A stretch of DNA of 64,000 nucleotides from Lutjanus erythropterus (lineage: Eukaryota; Chordata; Actinopteri; Lutjaniformes; Lutjanidae). Positions 44,251 through 55,129 of this stretch are shown in pieces. The notes beneath the pieces are model-generated. The model worked only from the letters and a program-made list of their open reading frames with translations. It was not told the origin of the DNA and did not search any database. The stretch's first letter is position 1. Each line of letters starts with the position of its first letter. The stretch is taken from contig CM034608.1 of NCBI GenBank assembly GCA_020091685.1, positions 3,653,590-3,717,589 of the forward strand, in the 5' to 3' direction. The translations under genes and the position numbers were made by a program.

Positions 44251-45181
44251 ACACAATACCACCAACACTGCTGGTGAGTATGGCCTGATTCTGTTGTTGT
44301 GTTGTGGTGGAATTAGCGCAGAAATGTACAAAATACTGCTTTTATCTAGACAATGGGCAAATAAAATAGCAAATAAAAGCAGGAGCAGGTCAGAAAACAG
44401 GGAGGTTTCTTACTAACAAACTGTGATTAGATGTATTAATAAAAGTGTCAGACAGTAGAAATAAAGGCCAGGTTCTGGTTCAGTTAAAAAAAAGGCTGAC
44501 AGTTCCCGTTTGTTTATCTGATGTGTAGTTTAATACAGTCTAAATCAACCATCCCTTCAAGGACAATATTTATCCATTTAGTTGGTGTCACAGGTTTTTC
44601 TTCATGAATCGTACTGTATTCACAGAGTCAAGTTCATTGTCAGTGTATTTAAATGTAAGAAAGATGAAAACCCAGAGGCTGCGTTTCTTTTCTTCATCTG
44701 AAGCCTGCAAAGAACCGCAAAACACACACTTCATCACTGGGAGGCGAGCTCTCACCCCGTTCTTTATTCCAACACAAAGAGCAGAGAACGTCTCCAGCGC
44801 GGGCAGGTTTGCTTTTTTTTTTTCCCAGCAGCATTCTCCCACACAAAGAGCGCTGATGTGATTTACTGACTGTTCCTCAGCAGTCGGTCAGACATGAGAC
44901 CTACTGCTGGAGTTTAAAATCCAACACAGCTGCTAGGGAAGGGCGAAAACCAGACCAGTTTATTTCTACAGCTGAGCGTTCTGCTGACCTCAGGCATCAC
45001 ATCATTAAACACACACACGCATCTGTATAGTATGAACACAAATACATGCACACTGGCTTCAAACTGAACACACTCACACACACTTTTACCCTGCACACAC
45101 ACTCTTTAGTTGTTTTTCCCTGCTGCATATCAGATCCTGAACTCTTTAGCTTCTCAGTCATCTGCTGCCCCTGACTGAATT
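44251..45181. other. Non-coding stretch, no gene seen
   Basis: Frames at 44588-44861 overlap on both strands and are not recognised. Confidence 0.45.
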
Positions 45182-46059
45182 GCTCTGTGTAGCTGTTGGA
45201 TATTTGATGTGAATTGTGTCCACATGTTTGTGATGTTAATGGGACTGTGCTGTTACATACTGTACAAATTCCTCGCCTGCTTCCAGACCTCTGAATTGCT
45301 GCCCACACCTCCCATTTGTCTAGCAAGTCAAACAGGTCTGGTATTGTGCTTTAGCGGTCTTCTTTTTTGGCTAAATAGTTAAAGGGAAAATTTGGCATTT
45401 TTTATGTAAATTTCCAGTCAATGTTGATGTTAAATGTAGTCAATTAAAGCAAAAAAAATCATCAGTGAGTGCTATACTGACCAAGAAAGCTGACTTCTCC
45501 TGCTTGCGAAGCCATGTCGGCAGTGCCTACATGTACCAGGATGCATTGTGCACAAGCTTCTGAAGCACACACACACAAGGACTCAATTTTCACAGTCAAT
45601 ATAACATAGACTGGGGATTTTTTTTTTTTTTTTGCTTTAATTGACTACATTTAACAACAACATTGACTGGAAATCGACATGAAAATTGCTAGATTTTCCC
45701 TTTAACTATTTAACCAAAAAAGGCTGCTAAAGCACAATACCAGACCTGTTTGAATTGCTAGATAAATGAGAGGTGTGAGCAGCAATTCAGAGGTCTGAAA
45801 GCAGGTGAGAAATTTATACAGTATGTAACAGCACGGTTCCATTAACATCACAAACATGTGGACACAATTCACATCAAATATCCAACAGCACAACAGCTAC
45901 ACAGAGCAAATCAGTGCTATATTGACCAAGAAAATGGAGTCCTCGTGAACGTGTGCATCAGAAGCTTGTGCGCAATGCATCCTGGTGCATGTAGGCACTG
46001 CCGACACGGCTTCACAAGCAGGAGAACTCAGCTTTCTTGGACAATATAGCGCACACTGA
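45182..46059. mobile_element. Compound inverted repeat (A - L - A' - L')
   Basis: Arm A (45182-45460) pairs along its length with A' (45616-45907). Examples are GCTCTGTGTAGCTGTT / AACAGCTACACAGAGC, GACCTCTGAATTGCTGC / GCAGCAATTCAGAGGTC and GTCAATTAAAGC / GCTTTAATTGAC. The 155 bp spacer L (45461-45615) also reappears inverted after A' as L' (about 45911-46059). Shared text includes AAGAAAGCTGA, CTGCTTG, GTCGGCAGTGCCTACATG, CAGGATGCATTG and CACAAGCTTCTGA. So both A/A' and L/L' are inverted pairs. No coding capacity. Confidence 0.88.
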
Positions 46060-46289
46060 AGGATTAGAGAAATGGTGACAAGTGAGGACAAGATCAACGT
46101 AGTTGTACAAGTTGTAGTCGTGTTCATCTTCACCTAGTTATTGTTCAAAAGTCTTTCAGGTTGAAATATGACACCAGAGTTTAGGTAAGGTTAGATGCTA
46201 ATCAGGTTCCAGAGTGTCATGGGGATTTGCAATATACACAAAAAGATTTTTAATTTACTATATCAGTGCTTTGCATGCATTTCCCAATA
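46060..46289. other. Non-coding stretch, no gene seen
   Basis: No supported feature. Confidence 0.45.
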
Positions 46290-46560
46290 CAAATGTAATT
46301 CTATGGCCTTAAAATATACCTTTAAATACCTCCTGTCAAAGAAAACCCCAGTTTTTGCAGTTAGAACAGTTGGATATGGTAATTATTAATTGATGCACTC
46401 CTTGAACTCTGACTCATTGCCTCCATTGGTTTGGTTGGTTATAGAGGCTATTTTGCACAGATACGAACACAGGTGTGAATCGTGCTTTTCACTTGCTCTT
46501 TGGTGTGCCTCGGGCAGAAAAAGTTTTAAAACCACTGACGTTAAATAATCCAGCAGCAAT
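46290..46560 (+). repeat. Dispersed repeat, copy 1 (pair with 61.9 kb)
   Basis: CTGTCAAAGAAAACCCCAGT, GATATGGTAATTATTAATTG, ACTCATTGCCTCCATTGGTT, TAGAGGCTATTTTGCACAG and TTTGGTGTGCCTCGGGCAG parallel 61980-62180 in the same order and orientation. Confidence 0.75.
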
Positions 46561-47149
46561 TATGTTTGGTCCAAATCGTACTTGGGGAGACAAATTAGTA
46601 AGATATAAATGTATCTCTTAGGAGACAGAGTTGCGGAGTTTCATGTCCATAAAAGACTTGAAATGCTTGTCATCTGGAATAATCTTGGATTTTAGTTTTT
46701 TATTTGAACACACGTAAAACTGGAAAATGCAAACAAAAAAGACAAAGCAGAGCAGAAAAAACTAACCGATCAATAATCAATGATGTGATAAAAACAAAGA
46801 ACTAGATACCACAATACATGAAAAATAGTAAAATACAGTACATTCATATGTTGACATCAAATATAATAAACATCATGAATTAAATGTGATGATAACTTTT
46901 AAAAAGAAGTTGACAAGCTCTTGATAATACAGTATGTACCGTGGCATTCCATATCTCCATAAGTTGAAGATGATCAGCCTGTCTAGTATTATATGAATGA
47001 ACTTGAGAATTAAATTCAAACATATCTGATGAATATTTCTGTCAAATACTGAAAGAATGTCTCTGCAGAGTTAGAGAGAGTTACCTTACCAGTCGTTTTT
47101 GCAGAATCTGTGTTACAGGAACTCTGGATAGCACAGTGAGGCTCTATTT
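46561..47149. other. AT-rich stretch, no gene seen
   Basis: No supported feature. Confidence 0.45.
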
Positions 47150-47990
47150 CATACATAAAGACAGACTTTCCAGTTGCTTTGGTACGTTTTGTACATCCTT
47201 AACATTTGCAAAACAGCAAGTGCTTTTCTCAAAACAGTTCTTGCAAACAGCACCATAAATGGATTACCTGCAGAAGCCTTTAAGTTGTTCAAAATCCTGT
47301 GAAAAGTGAGTATTTTCTGATGTAAACTATAGCTGAGGGTTTGATGACAGTGATTGAAAATGCACAAGGCTGCACTTTCTCTGTACAGCATATATCAATT
47401 TCAGGTTACACATCAATGTATGTGGGAGCTTGGTTGCAAGAAATTGGACAGGATTCACATTCACGCCTATACCGCTTGTACTGTAATTTGTTGACAGACC
47501 ATGTCTGTCATTGCGATACGGAAAAGAAAAAGACAAGACTGTTTTACAGCACTGTGTAGCACAAAGAGAACAACTACACAGCAGACGCCTGCCGAGGCTG
47601 GATAAGACATTCCAAAAGATTCTTTCCACGCCGCATTGCAAGGGAAGATACGTGTTGTGATGTGGATGAGAATCTGAGACAGACAGACAGGAACGTCAGG
47701 AGGTATAGGTTGTGGAAAGACTGCACAGTAATTCCCAAAACGGCATTGCATCTACAGTTCTGCCTAGGGGCTGTTTCCTATGTAATTTTATATATATATT
47801 TTTTTACCTGTAATGCAGTTCTGTACAACAGTCTTATCTTTTTCTTCCTGTATTGCAATGACACGGTCATGTCAGGACACATTTACAAAAAAATGTTTAA
47901 AGAAAATTGTGAAAGAAATGAAGAGATTGATGAGATAATGACTGATTATGACAGGTGGTTCAACAATAATGCATTGTAATGACATAAGGG
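47150..47990 (+). mobile_element. Remnant of an IS630/Tc1-type DNA transposon
   Basis: Contains a transposase C-terminal fragment (47561-47735) and an inverted pair of about 50-60 bp. TGTCATTGCGATACGG with AAGAAAAAGACAAGACTGTT (about 47506-47550) is inverted relative to AACAGTCTTATCTTTTTCTT with CCTGTATTGCAATGACA (about 47828-47864). The left member therefore looks like a displaced inverted copy of the element's 3' region next to the coding fragment. Upstream TTTGCAAAACAGCAAGTGCT-like text also fits this family. Identification relies on remembered teleost relatives. Confidence 0.5.
47561..47735 (+). pseudogene. Transposase C-terminal fragment (IS630-like DDE_3 type)
   Basis: In the frame through 47590 the translation gives A-D-A-C-R-G-W-I-R-H-S-K-R-F-F-P-R, then A-R-E-D and C-C-D-V-D-E-N-L. 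I recognise this tail (GWIRH-R-FFPRC-ARE-I-CDVDE) as the C-terminus of teleost IS630-like DDE transposases, which normally follows the last catalytic glutamate by some tens of residues. The catalytic core is absent, an in-frame TAG lies just upstream and the usual W of the D-E-x-L-W motif is replaced. It is a dead remnant; frame 47662-47979 continues past the normal stop region. Confidence 0.5.
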
Positions 47991-48369
47991 AGGTCTGCAC
48001 CAAGAATGACAACAGTAATTATAAATGTAATGTTTTAAAAAGCATTCTAACTTTACTGGATGGTGGAGTTCACACTGCAACTATAACAACAGCAGCAAAC
48101 TATATCAGTGTAGTCACTTTCAGAGCAACTTGATGAACCATAGAATCAAACAGCCAATCAAAGTCCATCAGAATTCACAGGGTATAGCCAACACTTTTTT
48201 AAGACTAATATAGCCTTGGACCTTCACAGCTTCCTTACATTTTACTGAGGTGTACGCTATTATGAAGGTATTTGTGTAAAACTTGTGTAAAACGGTTCAA
48301 CTCCACTGTGTTCCACTGCAGATAGTTCTCCCTCAGTATTGGAAAGCTGATCATCATAGCGACTCTATT
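47991..48369. other. Non-coding stretch, no gene seen
   Basis: No supported feature. Confidence 0.45.
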
Positions 48370-48673
48370 CCTGCAGTTCGGAAACGACAGACACTCAGGA
48401 GCTCTGCTTTGGTCTTGAGATGCTGCAGTCTTTATTCACTGATAAACTCAAGCCTAAACTGTACATTTACTGCCAGACTGACATTTTCCTCCACTGACTC
48501 TCTGCTGCTCGCTCTTTCACACTTGCTCAACTGTTTCACGCTAACTACACTATGCTACTTTGACCAGCAGTCTGCAGTGTTTGCTGGCTCACCTTTATCA
48601 CCAGGACTAAACTCCAATTACTTCCAAACAGGGGCATTTTTATAAGTTAGTTGTAACTTTATCCCCCACAACA
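48370..48673 (-). mobile_element. Candidate LTR (minus orientation)
   Basis: Read on the minus strand it begins TGTTGTGGGGGATAAAG (48673 leftward). It has a TATA-like TTATAAAAA (plus 48637-48645), then an AATAAAG polyadenylation signal (plus TTTATT at 48431-48436), and ends near a TG/CA boundary around 48370. Order and spacing fit an LTR of about 300 bp. I found no target-site duplication and no internal region, so it is a candidate only; BEL/Pao or gypsy type are both possible. Confidence 0.4.
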
Positions 48674-49135
48674 CCATGTTTCTTGGCTCAGCAGCTCCGT
48701 CTAGAGTCTTGCAGAGGGTTGGGTACCCGGTGGGTGACCCGTAATAATGTAAGGGATAAAAAATGTTAATATAAATTCACAGGTACAGGTAGTGGTGACA
48801 ATGAAGTAATTGTGGGCAGGTAGCAAGTGAGAACAATAATACAACACATATAATACAATGATATGTTTCTTATTCCTGGGAGAAATCAGAGTGAAAATGA
48901 TTGTGCAGTATTTTTTAACATTTATATCTGCTAATGCATCAGTATCAATCCTAATCAGCCGCCAGGGTTTCATTGTTAAAGTCTATAACACAACTTTTGG
49001 CCCCACATCCTGTCAAAAAATAGGATGTCACTGTTTGATATGACAGTGATAAAGCCTAGCTGATAGCTCAGCTAGCTTATACTGCTTAAGCTTAATGTAA
49101 TATTAGGTTGCAAATAACATGTAAAAAATGTTAAT
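48674..49135. other. Non-coding stretch, no gene seen
   Basis: The minus-strand frame 48701-48973 is unrecognised. Confidence 0.45.
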
Positions 49136-49138
49136 TTT

Positions 49139-49379
49139 ACCTGAGATATATTGGCAAGCAGTCTTTGGCACTGATGTGGTCTCTGAAGTTTGTTTGGATA
49201 TCATCAAAAGGGAAAAGCTGGGTTCTCCTAACTCCTTGTCTTTGAAGAATTTCGTGAACCCATATGCTTCTGGTTTTCTTTTTGTTTCTCTGCCCAACGT
49301 ACAGCAGTAACAGCTCATCAATATCAATTTTCCTGAGCTGTTGACACAGCTGGAGTGTGCAGTATGTACTTGGCACCAC
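49139..49379 (-). pseudogene. Harbinger-like transposase N-terminal exon (possible)
   Basis: The minus-strand frame carries R-N-K-K-K-T-R-S-I-W-V-H-E-I-L-Q-R, resembling the basic-plus-W-V-H-x-I-x-x-R motif at the start of PIF/Harbinger and HARBI1-type proteins. A one-base frame change would then read E-L-G-E, as in family members (R-x-x-x-G-E-F/Y-H). The frame ends at CTCAG followed by GTAAAATT (plus 49139 and below), a plausible splice donor. About 80 residues are visible of a usual 350-400; no DDE domain is found downstream on this strand. Likely a decayed exon. Confidence 0.4.
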
Positions 49380-49918
49380 TGTTTACAGAATGTTATTGTT
49401 CATCAGTGCGGATGATCACATTGTTATAGTTATTGTTATAGTTATCGTTCTTGGTGTGGACGGCCCTCTATGCAATGAACTAATGCGTAGTTGTTTTGGG
49501 GGGAAAGACTATTCAACCTAGAATCAGTACAATACATTTTCATCAACATGACATAAGCAATTGGGAAACAGCAAACAGTTATCGTTTGCATGAATGTGCC
49601 AAAGCCTTTGTAATTTGTTCAAAAGACTGATAGAAGAATGGCTTTTATGATGCGCACAATACATGATGTGGAGGTTGAACAAGTAGTTTTGAGAATTTAC
49701 ACTTCTGATCTGTGAAATGTAACAAAGCAATTGAAAAAAAATGTTGAATGTGAAGTGCTTTATGGGCTTCTATTTAGAGTCTAAAAACACTCAACAGCGA
49801 CGAGGTGGAAGCTTTGCTCCACTCGCAACCACAGTTAGAGAGAGAGAGAGAGATGAATTTACATAAATCATTCATGCAAGAGAGCCAGACAACAAACACT
49901 CATTTACATTTCACTGCG
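49380..49918. other. Non-coding stretch, no gene seen
   Basis: No supported feature; a short GA run occurs near 49838-49852. Confidence 0.45.
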
Positions 49919-50075
49919 TTTGTGTGTGTGTGTGTGTTTGTGTAAATAAGGTCAAATCTCAACATTTTAACATTTATTCTCATTAAATCCAAACAGGTCA
50001 ATGCATGCGAACAGTGAAGTAGGTGAAATCAATATGCAAACAAACACTTAGACCACTTACACATATGTAAATTCA

Positions 50076-50107
<32 letters not shown>

Positions 50108-50120
50108 CGCACACACACAG
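49919..50120. repeat. (GT)n and (CA)n microsatellites
   Basis: GT at 49919-49942 and CA at 50077-50101, with a further short CA run to 50119; opposite in sense. Confidence 0.9.
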
Positions 50121-50219
50121 TGCTGGTTAGAAGGAGACTTGGATTCCCGTTCGATATTATTGATCCCCGTTGGCCTTGTGCTGCTGAAGGCCGACACTGT
50201 GAGGTAATCAGGGTTATAG

Positions 50220-50410
50220 CTGCACATTGGGTGAGGTGGGAGCAGAGGAAAAGGGGGGGTTGGCAGAAAGATGGAAGGAAGAACTGATTAGAGGAGGGAA
50301 GAATGGAAGGTGAGGGGGAGAGGAAGAAAGCAAAGGAATGAAACAGGTTGGAAGGACAGACGAACAGATGAGAAGATAGATAAGGAAGGGAGGATAGGGA
50401 GGATGCAAAG
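50220..50410. repeat. Polypurine tract
   Basis: About 190 bp of A/G-rich DNA (GGAAGG, GGGAGAGGAAGAAAG, AAGGAAGGGAGGATAGGGAG). The minus-strand 162-codon frame 50029-50517 is mostly its pyrimidine image plus the CA array. Confidence 0.8.
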
Positions 50411-51119
50411 AAAGACCTTTTATTTCTAACTCTATAGATCGTAGCTGTCCTCACTCTAAGCCTTCTAGTTGGAGCTCTTTGATTTCTAGTCAGCCTGGCT
50501 CTGCATCCTGTAGTCATTCTTAATCAAGGCTTTTTACTGCTCCGCCTGGTTCTGGTTGGTTGGTCGATTGCTCGGTCGATATGCTCTTGTCCGACCAGAT
50601 TCTTCATTGGTCAGACAATCACTGGTGTTACTTTCATAAAGGAGGAAAGCAACATGCTACATCAGACCCTGCCTCAGAGGACAGAAAAGATGAGTGGATT
50701 TTACTTTAGGTTTGTTTATTTGACAAAGTCATCAAATACGATAGTAACAGCTGGACCAGCGTATATGACATTGTCAGGGATGACATGATAAACTTCAAGA
50801 ATGATTTCCATCATGGTCGCAGATGTTCTGTCAAACTGTCCTCACCACAACCACCATTTGGAGAAGCAATCTATCAGCGACTGTTTGATCTTTCTCTTAA
50901 ATGTTTGTGTTCTGCACCCCCTTGATTACATGTGGCACTTTGTTCCATTCCATAGGTCCAGTGTAAATGAACAAAACCTTACCCATAATAGTTTTAAATT
51001 TATCAAGGTACAGGTTAGCTACCTGAGCTTTGGTATTATGATTCTGGACTTTTTCCAACTTCTAAAAGTAGCTGTTAAGGTAACTTGGGGTCTGGGCCAC
51101 AGTTGTATCTGGCACACTT
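50411..51119. other. Non-coding stretch, no gene seen
   Basis: The 106-codon frame 50801-51121 is unrecognised. Confidence 0.4.
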
Positions 51120-51400
51120 GAGACCTGCAACTGGCCCACGATTACTGCAAATTAAGTTTTCTTTTGAGAACAAAGTGTGGACTTTCTCATCTAGGACTGG
51201 TAACAGTCTTGCTTGGGTTGTTGTGGACACCGAACTCAATCTCTGGTGCAGACCAGACAGCTGCTCTCTGGTCCCCCTCGAAGGGGTGGTCTCAGACCAC
51301 TGTCAGACGAACTCGAAGTGGTTCATTTCTGGTGTGAAAACCATTTCTTAGGATTGCTGGCTGGTGAACAAGAAGCACGTATGCTACCAAAATGTGGACT
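51120..51400. mobile_element. Non-autonomous DNA element fragment
   Basis: CTGGTCCCCCTCGAAGGGGTGGTCTCAGACCACTGTCAGACGAACTC, GAAGTGGTTCATTTCTGGTG and TGAAAACCATTTC match, from memory, the conserved end of a teleost miniature element. It carries an internal CCCCCTCGAAGGGG near-palindrome at about 51272-51285. Ends are not clear. Confidence 0.5.
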
Positions 51401-51714
51401 GGCACAGGACAAACCTGGACTGGAAACTATTTGATACCTGCTGTCTTATGAGATGTTCATATGTGCTGCCCTTTAGTGTCTGCTGATAGAAGCTCTAGAT
51501 CAATACCAACATGAACAGAACCTGATGAACGATGCTCCATGATGCACAATATCCAAGTAGAAATTGGGCAAAATGGACCAGATAGAAAGTTGAAATAACG
51601 TATCATCCTCGCATGACTTCAATTCAGGAGCCAGACCTTTAGGTGCGATCTCGCCCTTTGTGCTTATTTCATAGGGTAAACCCGTTGAATTTCGTGTTGC
51701 ATTGCTATTGTGGC

Positions 51715-51825
51715 AATTCTCAGAGGCTAGGCTGATGCTGGACTAATGTTGTAACATTAAGGGACAGTCAAAAGAGCCTCATTTGAAGCAACTAAACAAC
51801 AAGAGTTGTAGGTCAGATGCCAGTG
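51715..51825 (+). repeat. Dispersed repeat, copy 1 (pair with 53.46 kb)
   Basis: GGCTGATGCTGGACTAATGT, TGTAACATTAAGGGACAGTC, GCCTCATTTGAAGCAACTAA and GTAGGTCAGATGCCAGTGA correspond step by step to 53460-53580. Confidence 0.75.
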
Positions 51826-52452
51826 ATATGTTTCTTTTTTTCTGTGAGTTTATACTGCAGTGCTGTCCCAGCTAGCATTAGCTTTGTTGTCATATGGAAG
51901 CTGGTTGTACTCTGTGATTCTTGCCAGTATGTGTGGGTTGCTTCTACATGTAAATTTACTTGACAGACATACCCTGAAGATAACAATATAGCCACATGTG
52001 AAAAAGAAATGGTCAGACTGCAGGAATTCATCTGCTCCGAGCTTGAGAGATAACACATATTTTTTTTCTCAGCTGACCAAGATTTTCTTTGGTTGAAAAC
52101 AGCCATAGTAGCTTTAGGCCTTGTAGTTGCTCTTGGGTTTGTAGTCATCGAAGTCGTAGTCATGCTACACTGACCTTTTCCACCAAACTCTAGAGGTTTG
52201 TGGCAGCGTTCAGGCGGAAGCAGATTGGTGGATCGTCAGGCTGAGCCGCACACTGCTGACCTTCCACCTCTGGAAATGGTTTCCAGCTGAAAGACATTTT
52301 CTCTACAACATGGAACCAATTTCAGTTTCTTCCTGCTCAGTTCAGCCAAACATCTGCTATAGAAATGCAATGTCAACTGCAAGAGTAAAATCTTTTCAAA
52401 GAGCTATACTGGTGGTTGGAATTTACTCAAACCACAAATCACCATTTAGCCT
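51826..52452. other. Non-coding stretch, no gene seen
   Basis: Minus-strand frames at 51813-52163 are unrecognised. Confidence 0.4.
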
Positions 52453-52490
52453 ATCTGTCTATCTATCTATTTGTCTATCTATCTATGGAT
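52453..52490. repeat. (CTAT)n tetranucleotide microsatellite
   Basis: CTATCTGT, CTATCTATCTATTTGTCTATCTATCTAT: about nine imperfect units. Confidence 0.9.
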
Positions 52491-53454
52491 ATTTGATCAA
52501 AAGCAAACAAAAACATATTAGTGAACAAAAAACAGTAAAAAGAAGATTACAGAAGAGGAAAAGAGGGAAGATTAAAGGAAAACTAAAGACTAAGGGAGAA
52601 AGAGGGAATTAGTGGCTTTGGAATAAAAACCCAGAACATCATCATTCCTCCTCCCTCCCTCTCTGATATTTCTTTTCATCCTGATCTTTGCTTTCATCCT
52701 GCAGCTTTTAGCTGCTGTGTTTTATTTTCTCGACTCCCGGGGTTTCCAGGAAGTGAATCCATGATCAAAGACCAATAGAATTGCTCTGACACCGTTTTCA
52801 CATCACGCTGCAGATTTTATCCCTGATATTACCCCGCCGTGAGCACGCCAAATCTGTCTCTGGATACGGTTACCCTGTCTATGATCACGATACACCCCAG
52901 CTAATCGGCCAGCTTGTACTGATTATGGCTGATTGTAAGCCTTGTCACAGACACTGGTAACTTTACATAGATATTTCATTCACAGAAGGAGCACAAGACT
53001 GTAAGGAAGAAAATAAAATCTCACATTTGGCTATTTAGCCATGCCCTTCGGCTTAGATTCTGATTAGCCTTTGATTCTGTCGATTCTAGTGTGCGATTCT
53101 CTTTTTCCCAGGACGAAGACATGACCCACCCCACTCTGCCTCGGATTGGATTGAATATTCTTCATCCAAACAATTTTTCATGACATCAAAGCCACGAAGG
53201 ACCACAGAGGGAAGGTCTAAACTCACCATAGCTGCTGCTAATCTGACAATACAGTAGCCAGTGTCACGCTTACACTTTTGATGAAGTAATTACAAACTAG
53301 AATGCGATGTAGCTTTTTATATTACTCAAATAAAACCCTCAAATATAACTGGATTAAACCAAGAATCTTTTGGACAAATCTTGTCAAACAATGATAAAAG
53401 ATTCATGAGAAACTCTTAAGGGTGATACAAGAGTGATAATGTGACTACTCCCAC
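52491..53454. other. Non-coding stretch with a possible conserved segment
   Basis: No gene recognised. 52700-53120 is of balanced composition (GATATTACCCCGCCGTGAGC, TGATCACGATACACCCCAGC, CAGCTAATCGGCC) and is a candidate conserved element by texture only. Confidence 0.3.
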
Positions 53455-53590
53455 CTCCAGGCTGGGTCGATGTTGAACTAGTTTTGTAATATTGAGGGAC
53501 AGTCAAGAGAAATCGTGTGAACATTAAGCCTCATTTGATACCACTAAATAATGACAATTATAGGTTGGATGCTGGTAACTAACCAAGACT
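53455..53590 (+). repeat. Dispersed repeat, copy 2 (pair with 51.7 kb)
   Basis: GGCTGGGTCGATGTTGAACT, TGTAATATTGAGGGACAGTC, AAGCCTCATTTGATACCACT and ATAGGTTGGATGCTGGTAAC. It has an extra 20-odd bp between GACAGTC and GCCTCATTTGA compared with copy 1. Confidence 0.75.
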
Positions 53591-53694
53591 TGAGACTCAC
53601 AATTACCATTGTCTGTCCAACATTATCCTAGCTAGGTTTATCACAGAAAGCTATCACAGAGAGCTGTAACTTGATTCTTTTCAAAGGCAATTAA

Positions 53695-53850
53695 GCAGCT
53701 GATTATTATTATATTATTATATTCTTGATTAATCAATTAATAGTTATTTGTTTTGAAATGCCGGAAAATTGTGAAAAATGTTGATCAGTGTTTCCCAAAA
53801 CTAAAGATGATGTCCTCAAATGTCTTGTTTTACTTACAACCCAACCCAAA
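53695..53850 (-). repeat. AATCGATTAATC-family repeat fragment
   Basis: Reverse-orientation pieces GATTAATCAATTAATAGTTA, GGAAAATTGTGAAAAATGTT, TGATCAGTGTTTCCCAAAAC and TGTCCTCAAATGTCTTGTTT in family order. Confidence 0.7.
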
Positions 53851-54465
53851 TTACATTTAAAAAGCTGAGTACAGAGAATCTGCTTATTTTGACGTTTCAT
53901 ACAATAGCTAACATTACCTGGCTAGCTACTCAATCCTAATGTACAAAATCATCAGCATCATTTTACCAGATGTCACACAAACTTTAACAATATTATAATA
54001 TTGTAATAATAATGGTAAACACCCAATAAACAACTGACATTTTTGCTGCTTATGTGTCTTGAGCAAGTGTGAATTGAGACCTTCCTCACAAAGAATATTC
54101 TCTGTGGTTAGATGAACAACATTACACGCTCATTAAATATTCATGACTTGACTTCAGACTGTTAACAGAAGTAGAGGCTTGCTGGTTAGCTTTAACTGCA
54201 TTCAAAGTAGCTAACCAGTAAGCATTAACTGTGTTCAAATTGCTAACAGAGGCAAACTGTTGCAGTTTTCATACTGTATAGAGGATGTGGTTGGCCGCTG
54301 GACCTTTAATTATCAGTTTAAATGTCATCAGTGTAATGGCCATTAAAATCAGTTGCTACAAATATCATGCTAATGATCTCATTAATAATTGACGGTTAAT
54401 ATTTAAAGTGATAGATGCGCTGGGAGTGGACCAAATGTGGACCTGAGGTTTCACAACACAGTGTT
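53851..54465. other. Non-coding stretch, no gene seen
   Basis: AT-rich; GCTAACCAGTAAGC and GCTGGTTAGC-type short words only. Confidence 0.45.
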
Positions 54466-54493
54466 TGTGTGTGTGTGTGTGTGTGTGTGTGAG
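54466..54493. repeat. (GT)n microsatellite
   Basis: About 14 GT units. Confidence 0.95.
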
Positions 54494-54793
54494 TGTCTGT
54501 CTCAGTGAGATGCATGTCAGCTATTCCCTTTCCGCTTTGACACAAAGCCACTTTAAAATTGCCATTCAGGAATGTGTGTATGTGTGTTATGACAGCTACT
54601 CCCTTCTCGCCTCTCTGACAGTAAGCTACCTTGTTATTGTCATTCACTGATTGTGCGTTTGTGTGCGTCTGTGTATGTGTGTGTTTGTGTCTGTATAATT
54701 GGCCTGCTGTTGACCGGTTGGTAATTGTGTCTGACAGCAGCAAAGGTCTCCGTTAAAAACATGCAGACAGAACGCTTATTGGGGTTTTAACCT

Positions 54794-54796
<3 letters not shown>

Positions 54797-54829
<33 letters not shown>
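54797..54829. repeat. (CA)n microsatellite
   Basis: About 16 CA units. Confidence 0.95.
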
Positions 54830-54830
<1 letters not shown>

Positions 54831-55129
54831 GAATATGATCATATCTGTCTCAGGGGATGGAGTGTCACTGGTCTCTCTTGAAACGTTTTGACAAGGACCA
54901 AATGGAAAACACACATAGGCTTACACCTCTGTGTGTATGTGTGCGTGTGTTTGAAAGTGGTGTCTGTCTTTTCTTTTCATTCAGTCTTTATCATTTTTTC
55001 CTGTGTTTTGTTCTTTATTCATGTTGCTCTGTCTTCTCAGTAATGAGTACCAAGCATGGCATATAATTACAGAAATAAACAACTGAACAAATGAACAAAG
55101 CAATTAAAATAAATCAAGAAAAAAAAACA
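54830..55129. other. Non-coding stretch, no gene seen
   Basis: No supported feature. Confidence 0.5.
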
